NCBI RefSeq assembly: GCF_022698165.1
Contig: NZ_JALDAY010000007.1
Location: 248,001 to 312,000, forward strand
Length of the DNA: 64,000 bases
DNA from: Streptomyces cylindrosporus
GTDB taxonomy: Bacteria > Actinomycetota > Actinomycetes > Streptomycetales > Streptomycetaceae
Direction: 5' to 3'
Position numbers and translations under genes: made by a program. Below the pieces are notes generated by a model. It was not told where the DNA came from and ran no database searches. It was given only the letters and a program-made list of their open reading frames with translations. This document shows, piece by piece, positions 58,327 to 64,000 of this stretch. Numbering within the stretch: the stretch's first letter is position 1; the number at the start of each line of letters is the position of its first letter.

Positions 58327-59961
58327 ATGCACGCAGATCTCCTGTTCACCGGCGGCCCCGTCCTCACCCCCGAGGGCCGCACCGCGACCGCCGTGGCCGT
58401 CACCGGCGACCGCATCACCGCCGTCGGCCACGACGAGGTCCTGGATCTCGCGGGGCCGCGGACCCGAGTGGTGGACCTGGCCGGGCGGCTGCTGCTGCCC
58501 GGCTTCCAGGACGCGCACGTCCATCCGATCCCGGCGGGCCTGGAACTGAGCCAGTGCGACCTGACCGGGGCGCGGACCGCCGGCGAGACGGTCGCCGCCG
58601 TGCGCGCGTACGCCGACGCGCATCCCGGGCGGGAGTGGATCCTCGGCGGCGGCTGGTCGATGGAGGCCTTCGAGGGCGGTACGCCGACGAAGGAGCTGCT
58701 GGACGCGGTGGTGCCCGACCGGCCGGTCTACCTGCCCAACCGCGACCATCACGGCGCCTGGGTCAACAGCCGTGCCCTGGAGCTGGCCGGGATCACGAAG
58801 GACACGCCGGACCCGGCCGACGGACGTATCGAGCGGGACGCCACCGGCGAACCCGGTGGCACACTCCAGGAGGGGGCGATGCAGCTCGTCGGGCGGCTCA
58901 CCCCGCCGGCCACCGCGGCCGACCGGCTGGCGGCCCTGCTGCACGCGCAGCGCCATCTGCACGCGCTCGGCATCACGGCCTGGCAGGACGCGCTCGTCGG
59001 GGACTTCCTCGGCATGGACGACCCGTCGGGGGCGTATCTCGCGGCCGTACGGGACGGCTCGCTGACCGCGCGGGTGGTCGGCGCGCTGTGGTGGGACCGT
59101 GAGCGCGGGGCCGAGCAGATACCCGAACTCGTGGAGAAGCGGGCCGAGTTGAGCCGCGGCCGGTTCCGGGCGACCAGTGTCAAGCTGATGCTGGACGGGG
59201 TCGCCGAGAACGGCACGGCCGCGCTGCTCGATCCGTACCTGGACCGGTGCGGCTGCGCCACCGCCAACCGCGGCAAGAGCTTCATCGACGCCGGTCAACT
59301 CCCCAAGTACGTCACCGAGTTGGACGCGCTCGGCTTCCAGTGCCACTTCCACGCGCTGGGCGACCGGGCCGTACGCGACGCACTGGACGCGATCGGGGCG
59401 GCGCGGGCCGCGAACCGGCCGAACGACACGCGGCCGCATCTGGCGCACCTTCAGGTCGTGCACCCCGACGACGTGCCACGTTTCGCCGAGTTGGGGGCCA
59501 CGGCGAACATCCAGCCGCTGTGGGCCGCGCACGAACCGCAGATGGACGAGCTGACGATTCCCTTCCTCGGCTCGCAACGGGCCGCCTGGCAGTACCCGTT
59601 CGGCGCTCTGCTGCGCTCCGGCGCCACGCTGGCGGCGGGCAGCGACTGGCCGGTCAGCAGCCCCGACCCGCTCCAGGGGATCCATGTCGCGGTCAACCGC
59701 GTCGAGCCCGGCGCCGACGGCGCCCGCGTCTTCCTGCCCGCCGAACGCATCACTCTCACCGAGGCGTTGACCGCCTACACGGCCGGATCGGCGTACGTGA
59801 ACCACCTCGACGACACCGGCCGGATCCAGGTGGGTGCGCTGGCGGATCTCGTGGTCCTCGACCGCGACCCGTTCGACGGGCCGCCGGAGGCGATCGCGGA
59901 GACGCGCGTGGCACTGACCTATGTGGGAGGGGAGGGAGTATACGCAGCTCACGAGGCGTGA
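58327..59961 (+). CDS. YtcJ-like metal-dependent amidohydrolase (amidohydrolase family 3)
   Basis: A 544-residue TIM-barrel hydrolase. The metal motif is LLLPGFQDAHVHPIPAGLEL. Later metal or active-site residues lie in GFQCHFHALGDRAVRDALDAIG, RPHLAHLQVVHPDDVPRF and the Asp of TLAAGSDWPVSSPDPLQG. N- and C-terminal strands form the usual beta-sandwich (LLFTGGPVLTPEGRTATAVAVTGDRITAVG). It hydrolyses an amide or related bond in an unidentified small molecule. It has no signal peptide, so it is cytosolic, acting after import by the coupled APC permease. Confidence 0.92.
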   Translation: MHADLLFTGGPVLTPEGRTATAVAVTGDRITAVGHDEVLDLAGPRTRVVDLAGRLLLPGFQDAHVHPIPAGLELSQCDLTGARTAGETVAAVRAYADAHPGREWILGGGWSMEAFEGGTPTKELLDAVVPDRPVYLPNRDHHGAWVNSRALELAGITKDTPDPADGRIERDATGEPGGTLQEGAMQLVGRLTPPATAADRLAALLHAQRHLHALGITAWQDALVGDFLGMDDPSGAYLAAVRDGSLTARVVGALWWDRERGAEQIPELVEKRAELSRGRFRATSVKLMLDGVAENGTAALLDPYLDRCGCATANRGKSFIDAGQLPKYVTELDALGFQCHFHALGDRAVRDALDAIGAARAANRPNDTRPHLAHLQVVHPDDVPRFAELGATANIQPLWAAHEPQMDELTIPFLGSQRAAWQYPFGALLRSGATLAAGSDWPVSSPDPLQGIHVAVNRVEPGADGARVFLPAERITLTEALTAYTAGSAYVNHLDDTGRIQVGALADLVVLDRDPFDGPPEAIAETRVALTYVGGEGVYAAHEA

Positions 59962-60069
59962 GCAGTAACGGAGATCACGGCGAGGTCACGCGTAGATCAT
60001 TTACGCTCAGGGCAGCCTCGTACCGCTTCTCGATTCAACTTTCGTTCGCAGAAGCTGAGTTCGAGGGCG

Positions 60070-60092
60070 CGGGTGGCCATTTCGGCCACCCG
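60070..60092. promoter_or_regulatory. Palindrome upstream of the unknown gene at 60141
   Basis: CGGGTGGCC-ATTTC-GGCCACCCG has perfect 9-bp arms and ends 48 bases before the ATG. It may be a leader hairpin or a repressor site. The 179-bp gap also includes AT-rich stretches around 59995-60050 suitable for a promoter. Confidence 0.5.
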
Positions 60093-60140
60093 TTCGCAGG
60101 GGCGGGGGGCTCTGCATCGTCGTCTCCCGGAAGGAAGCAC

Positions 60141-61847
60141 ATGCCTCAGGACGTCACGTTCGATCTCCCCCTCGACAGCCCCGGCAGCAGAGTCGACCCC
60201 ACGGAGGCGGCCGGCGCCCTGGCCCGCCTCTTCGTGGAACGTGTCAAGGGGAGCACGGACGAGTACCGCGGTTGCCAGAGCGCCGCTCGGCAGCGGCTGG
60301 ACGCCCTCGGCTCACCGAACTTCAGCACCACGCTCCGGGTGGACGGAGCCCTCCATCTGGCGCGGCCCGCGTTCCTGCCCCCCGACGAGGAGGGCCACGC
60401 CCGGCTGCGGCGTCTCAACACCAGCCTGGACATGATCGAAGCCGCCTTCCCTCAGGTCGGCAACGATGTCGAGGTGTGCCGGCTGACCTGCGCGATGCTG
60501 GAAGGGGCCTGGCGGAGCCGGGCGCTCGCCCCGCCGCGCGAGCAGGAGCGGACGACCGCCTGCTCCTGCCCTCTGTGCCGCCGGCTGCCCACTCCCCCGG
60601 CACGGACGCTCGACGACTACCGCTGGCGGCAGAGCGCCGGCCGTCCCCTGCGCGTCAAGACCTGGCCCTACCGCCGGGAACTCGACAGCGTGCTGACCGG
60701 CGGCTGGTCCTGGACCCGGCAGATGAACGACCTGGAGCGGGACCTCGGCCACCGCCACCGCTTCGAGGACGACATCCTCGTGTTCCACGAGTACAAACGC
60801 GTCATCGAGACCATCGACACGACACGCCTGACCCAGCACGTCGAAGGCCGCCTGGCCGAGAACTTCAGCACCAACAGCGCACGTGCCCTGGTCTCCGGAC
60901 TCTTCTCGGCCCACAAGCGGTCCGTCGACGAGTACTGGCTCCGGCAGCACCACGCGGGCAACGTCACGCTCCCCCAGAGCAACCCGCTCGACCAGAGCAC
61001 CTACTCCGTCCTGCAGATGCTGGACTGCCTGTTCTGGCACGTCGCGCCCGACTCCGAGCTCTGGCAGGAGGAGAACCTAGCCTCCCTGCTGCTGTGCCGC
61101 GCCATCGACGACATGGCCGACGTCCGGGCCGACGCCCTCACCGGCGAGATAAGCAACTTCTGGCTCGCCGACATGCCCACCCACACCAAGGCCCTCTACG
61201 CCGCGTGCGCGATAGCCATCGTCAAGTACGGCTGCATGCCCGAGGCGCACACGCCGATGTGGAACACCTGGCTGATGACCACCACCATCGTCTGGATGGG
61301 GCTGACGGGCCGCCACGCCCTGTGGTTCGACGGCATCACCCAGGGCCTGCCACCGGCCGAGGCCTGCCCGCTCTGCGACCTGCAGCCCAACTCGTGCAGC
61401 GGCATCCTCACCCACGGCACGGACCTGACCATCGCCCCGCGGCCCACCGTGCCCGAACTGAGCACCCGGGCCGCCGAGTTGTCCGCGCGCTGCCGGGCCG
61501 AGTTCCCCCGCACCTGGTCCCTCCTCGACACCGAGCTGCACGCCTTCGAAGCGATACACGGCCCCTGGTACGGCAACGTCGACAGCGCGTGGGAGATCCT
61601 GCGCCGCACCTACATGGCCGCCGTGGAGGCATCAGCCGCGGCGGCGTCCACGGACCGCGCCCGTCAGGTCCAGCAGGACGCCGGAGCGGTCGGATCCGAG
61701 ATGTTCCACACCCTGCACGACCCGCGGACCGGCAGGGAGGACACCGCCCTGCTCGCCTACATGTTCGGCGCCGCCCACCCGCACTTCCTCTGGAACGCCA
61801 CGGGATACCGTCCCACCGGCGTCACGGGCGACTGGCTCGACGGCTGA
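60141..61847 (+). CDS. Large helical protein of unknown function with DDxxD-like motif and two CPLC clusters
   Basis: A 568-residue, mostly helical soluble protein; the family is not recognised. Striking points are CSCPLCRRLPTP (141-152) and ACPLCDLQPNSC (408-419), two Cys clusters that could hold zinc. LLLCRAIDDMADVRAD (317-330) resembles the Asp-rich Mg-diphosphate motif of class I prenyl or terpene enzymes. WNTWLMTTTIVWMGLTGRHALWFD follows where a second metal site might be expected, though no NSE motif is seen. ATG 60141 has GGAAGGA upstream. It converges on a conservon-type P450 across a strong terminator. It could be a non-canonical terpene-synthase-like enzyme or a helical scaffold; neither is proven. 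Confidence 0.75.
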   Translation: MPQDVTFDLPLDSPGSRVDPTEAAGALARLFVERVKGSTDEYRGCQSAARQRLDALGSPNFSTTLRVDGALHLARPAFLPPDEEGHARLRRLNTSLDMIEAAFPQVGNDVEVCRLTCAMLEGAWRSRALAPPREQERTTACSCPLCRRLPTPPARTLDDYRWRQSAGRPLRVKTWPYRRELDSVLTGGWSWTRQMNDLERDLGHRHRFEDDILVFHEYKRVIETIDTTRLTQHVEGRLAENFSTNSARALVSGLFSAHKRSVDEYWLRQHHAGNVTLPQSNPLDQSTYSVLQMLDCLFWHVAPDSELWQEENLASLLLCRAIDDMADVRADALTGEISNFWLADMPTHTKALYAACAIAIVKYGCMPEAHTPMWNTWLMTTTIVWMGLTGRHALWFDGITQGLPPAEACPLCDLQPNSCSGILTHGTDLTIAPRPTVPELSTRAAELSARCRAEFPRTWSLLDTELHAFEAIHGPWYGNVDSAWEILRRTYMAAVEASAAAASTDRARQVQQDAGAVGSEMFHTLHDPRTGREDTALLAYMFGAAHPHFLWNATGYRPTGVTGDWLDG

Positions 61848-61868
61848 CGCCGGCGGCCTGCGGAGACG

Positions 61869-61901
61869 CCGCTGCCCGGCCGGGGTCCGGCCGGGCAGCG
61901 G
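61869..61901. terminator. Bidirectional terminator between the unknown gene and the P450
   Basis: A perfect 15-bp stem (CCGCTGCCCGGCCGG / CCGGCCGGGCAGCGG) with a 3-base loop lies between convergent stops at 61847 and 61907. Confidence 0.88.
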
Positions 61902-61906
61902 AGGTG

Positions 61907-63154
61907 TCAGACGGAGAACTCGACCGGCAGGCTGTCCAGCCGGGACTCCCAGGTGGAGGCGGTCGAGGAGAGCTCCTCCGAGGGCACGGCCAGACGCAGG
62001 CCCGGCAGCCGGTGCAGCAGGACGTCCACGCCGATCTCGATGATGGACTGGCCGATGTTCTGCCCCGGGCACTCGTGCGGTCCGGCACTGAACGCCAGGT
62101 GCGACTGGTTGCCCTGCACGGCGACGCCCGCGTCGGGCCGCACCTCCGGGTCGAGGTTGCCGGCCGCAAGGCCCAGGACGAGCAGCTCGCCCTCCTGGAT
62201 GTGATGGCCGCCGAGCTCCAGGTCGGTGGCCGCGAACCGGCCCGGCAGCACGGCCAGCGGCGGGGTGTCCCACATGACCTCCTCCACCACCGAGGAGATG
62301 TTCAGCTGCCCGCTGACCAGACCGGACAGCCGGCCCGCGTCGCTGAGAACCAGTTGCAGGACCCGGGCCAGCAGGTTGCTGGTGGTGGTGTGCGCGGCGA
62401 TCAGCACCAGGCGCAGATGGCTGACGACCTCGTCGTGGTCGAGGCCGGCCGGGTGCTCCAGCAGGGCCGTGGCGAAGTCGGCGCCCGGCTCGGTCCGCTT
62501 GCGCTCGGCGAGTTCGGAGAGGATCTGCATGATCCGCTCGTTGTGCTCCAGGGCGCCCTCGCCGCCCTTGAAGACCTCGGCGCACGACTCGACCAGGCGT
62601 GCACCCTCCGCCGTGGGCAGGCCCAGGATCCGGGTGAGCACGAGCATCGGCAGGTGCTCGGCGTAGTCGGCCACCAGGTCGGCGCGCCCGGCGTCGGCGA
62701 ACGCGTCGATCTGCTTGTTCGCGAAGTAGGTGGCGTGTCTCCGCACACCGCGGCTGGACGCCGCGAGCAGCCCGTCGGTGACCGCGCCGCGCAGCCTGCG
62801 GTGCGGTTCGCCGTCCTGGGAGACACAGTCGGGCCGCCAGCCGACCATCGGGATCAGCGGATGGGTCTCGGAGACCCGCCCCTCCCGCCAGTCCCGCCAG
62901 ATCCGTGCGTCCCGGCTGAACTGGCGCGGGTTGTCCAGCACCCGCCGGTTGTCGCGGTAGCCGAGGACCAGCCAGGCGGGGACGTCGCCTTCGAGCAGCA
63001 CCGGCGCCACCGACCCGTGCTCCTTGCGCAGCCGCTCGTAGATGCCGTACGGGTCGGTCGACGCCTCCGGCCCGAACAGCCGGGTGCGGTCGCCCCCGTG
63101 GGCGACCGGGCAGCCGCGCGGGGCGTCGGGACCGTTTAAGGGCTGGGCGTTCAT
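61907..63154 (-). CDS. Conservon-associated cytochrome P450 lacking the ExxR arginine (CYP157-like)
   Basis: A 415-residue P450. The haem loop FSAGPHECPG supplies Cys362. The I-helix reads AAHTTTSN. In the K-helix, where almost all P450s have ExxR, the sequence is VEEVMWDTPPL, so the Arg is Trp295. Loss of this Arg with retention of the Cys is known for the Streptomyces CYP157 family, which sits in conservons. The start overlaps the GTPase stop (ATGA, 63151-63154), so it belongs to the conservon operon as its fifth (CvnE/RarE-type) gene. Catalytic activity is not assured. Confidence 0.93.
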   Translation of the reverse strand: MNAQPLNGPDAPRGCPVAHGGDRTRLFGPEASTDPYGIYERLRKEHGSVAPVLLEGDVPAWLVLGYRDNRRVLDNPRQFSRDARIWRDWREGRVSETHPLIPMVGWRPDCVSQDGEPHRRLRGAVTDGLLAASSRGVRRHATYFANKQIDAFADAGRADLVADYAEHLPMLVLTRILGLPTAEGARLVESCAEVFKGGEGALEHNERIMQILSELAERKRTEPGADFATALLEHPAGLDHDEVVSHLRLVLIAAHTTTSNLLARVLQLVLSDAGRLSGLVSGQLNISSVVEEVMWDTPPLAVLPGRFAATDLELGGHHIQEGELLVLGLAAGNLDPEVRPDAGVAVQGNQSHLAFSAGPHECPGQNIGQSIIEIGVDVLLHRLPGLRLAVPSEELSSTASTWESRLDSLPVEFSV

Positions 63155-63756
63155 CGGGACTCCAGTGCGACGGCCGAGCGGTCCTTCAGGTGACGTATCA
63201 GCGTGACGAGCACGTCACGGCTGGAGGCCCGGTCGCGGGCGTCGCAGGCCACGACCGGGATGTGTTCGGGGATGTCGAGGGCGTCGCGGATCTCCTCGAC
63301 CGGGTAGTCCTTGGAGTCGGGGAAGACGTTCAGGGCGACGACGAACGGCACGTCCTGCCGCTCCATCTCCTCGATGGCCCGGAAGCTGGAGGCCAGCCGC
63401 CGGGTGTCGACCAGGACGACCGCGCCGAGCGCGCCCTTGAACAGGCCGTTCCACAGGAACCAGAAGCGTTCCTGGCCGGGCGTGCCGAACAGGTACAGCA
63501 TCAGGCTCTCGTTGAGGCTGATCTTGCCGAAGTCCAGGCTGACGGTGGTCTCCGTCTTGTCGGCGACGCCGATGAGGTGGTCGACGTCGGCGCTGGCCTG
63601 GGTGAGCGTCTCCTCGGTGGTCAGCGGCTTGATGTCGCTGACCGAGCGGACCATGGTGGTCTTTCCGGTGCCGAAGCCGCCGGCGATCATCACCTTCACC
63701 GAGCGGGGGCCGGACCCACCGGGCCGCCCCGGACGGTCAAAGCCTTTCAAGTCCAC
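63151..63756 (-). CDS. cvnD: Conservon GTP-binding protein (CvnD type)
   Basis: A 201-residue small GTPase-like protein. The P-loop is GGFGTGKTT (26-34), the switch II region is LMLYLFGTPGQERFWFLW, and the specificity region VVALNVFPDSKDYPVEEIRDAL replaces the usual NKxD. Such proteins are the fourth member of Streptomyces conservons, membrane-associated signalling units with a sensor kinase, roadblock protein and DUF742 protein. GTG 63756 has GAGGAGGT 5 bases upstream and lies within the end of the DUF742 gene. The longer frame to 63822 has no such site. Confidence 0.95.
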   Translation of the reverse strand: MDLKGFDRPGRPGGSGPRSVKVMIAGGFGTGKTTMVRSVSDIKPLTTEETLTQASADVDHLIGVADKTETTVSLDFGKISLNESLMLYLFGTPGQERFWFLWNGLFKGALGAVVLVDTRRLASSFRAIEEMERQDVPFVVALNVFPDSKDYPVEEIRDALDIPEHIPVVACDARDRASSRDVLVTLIRHLKDRSAVALESR

Positions 63757-64000
63757 TGAGTACCTCCTCAAGGAGCGCGAGGTCGGGCCCGCGACCGACG
63801 CCGTGCGCCGGGATGGGGTCACGGGCTTCGACGCGGCCTGCCTCGAGCAGATCCGTGAGGAGCACCGCGAGAATGTTGAAGGGCAATCCGAGATGGGCGC
63901 CGAGTTCGGCCACCGACAGCGGATCGCGGCAGCGCCGGAGGATCTCCTCGTGCTCGTGCTGCATGCCCGGTACGGGGGCGGCCAGGGAGACGATGAGGGT
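63737..64000 (-). CDS. cvnC: Conservon DUF742 protein (CvnC type), 5' end outside window
   Basis: The frame is open to the right edge, showing 87 C-terminal residues (TLIVSLAAPVPGMQHEHEEILRRCRDPLSVAELGAHLGLPFNILAVLLTDLLEAGRVEAR). The winged-helix-like PLSVAELGAHLGLPFNILAVLLTDLLEAG segment is the DUF742 signature. It overlaps the GTPase start by 20 bases. The sensor kinase and roadblock genes of the conservon should lie just beyond the window. Confidence 0.9.
   Translation of the reverse strand, partial: TLIVSLAAPVPGMQHEHEEILRRCRDPLSVAELGAHLGLPFNILAVLLTDLLEAGRVEARDPIPAHGVGRGPDLALLEEVLSGLERL

Noticed and set aside
1..64000. tRNA, rRNA, CRISPR arrays or prophage/integrase genes
   Set aside because: None were recognised. 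The only repeats found are the minisatellite, the 28-base intergenic repeat and the MITE, none with CRISPR spacing.

Overview
The window is high-GC actinomycete chromosome, almost certainly Streptomyces. Codon third positions are strongly G/C and GTG starts are frequent. Marker families include an SSI-type protease inhibitor, a SpoIIE-type phosphatase with PAS/GAF modules, a conservon (DUF742, GTPase, P450), a CebR-type operator and Tat lipoproteins. No rRNA, tRNA or CRISPR array was recognised. Most of the window is coding, in short operons of 1-5 genes on both strands.

Layout. 1-5659: the end of an NHLM-type RiPP/bacteriocin export operon (HlyD-like adaptor, C39 peptidase-ABC exporter, second large ABC protein). 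5664-8222: AHSA1/ArsR pair and a 14-TM MFS exporter. 8299-11805: small methyltransferase, Ppx/GppA-like protein, STAS protein, SSI-type inhibitor and an unknown. 11999-16573: purine/cytosine permease, alpha/beta hydrolase, lactate monooxygenase-like flavoenzyme and D-2-hydroxyacid dehydrogenase. 16583-19307: a sigma-like/zinc-finger/ricin-lectin membrane protein and a Fic-type toxin-antitoxin pair. 19454-24584: Ogt coupled to a 2OG-Fe(II) oxygenase, hemerythrin, and an ECF41 sigma factor coupled to an orphan cytochrome b. 24595-30092: GH9 cellulase under a CebR operator, and a GH2 enzyme. 30284-38695: a signalling block (SpoIIE phosphatase, ECF sigma, Ser/Thr kinase), a DUF4232 lipoprotein, an SLC13 permease and a second copy of the sigma-like/ricin protein. 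39124-42003: AraC regulator/PhyH dioxygenase and an aldo-keto reductase. 42264-47659: a five-gene sugar operon (Tat-lipoprotein binding protein, two permeases, PfkB kinase, GH4 glycosidase) with no ATPase. 47660-49190: a decayed minisatellite, a secreted unknown and a MITE. 49188-56681: flavoprotein, SnoaL-like protein/TetR, ferredoxin-P450 pair, F420-type enzyme, CDF transporter, mycothiol/glutathionyl-hydroquinone reductase family, VOC and TetR. 56814-59961: APC permease with amidohydrolase. 60141-64000: an unrecognised large protein facing the distal end of a conservon whose P450 lacks the ExxR arginine.

The points most worth following up are: the paired sigma-like/zinc-finger/TM/ricin-lectin proteins, whose H233/C237/C240 motif falls at the same residue numbers in both copies; the 568-residue protein with a DDxxD-like motif and two CPLC clusters facing a CYP157-like conservon P450; a 189-bp IS5-like MITE whose two ends supply the stop codons of both convergent neighbours; a Fic-type toxin lacking its catalytic His; and the ECF41-cytochrome b and Ogt-dioxygenase couplings. 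Start sites were chosen from ribosome-binding sites, overlaps and paralogue register. All functional calls rest on reading the translated sequences, not on database searches.
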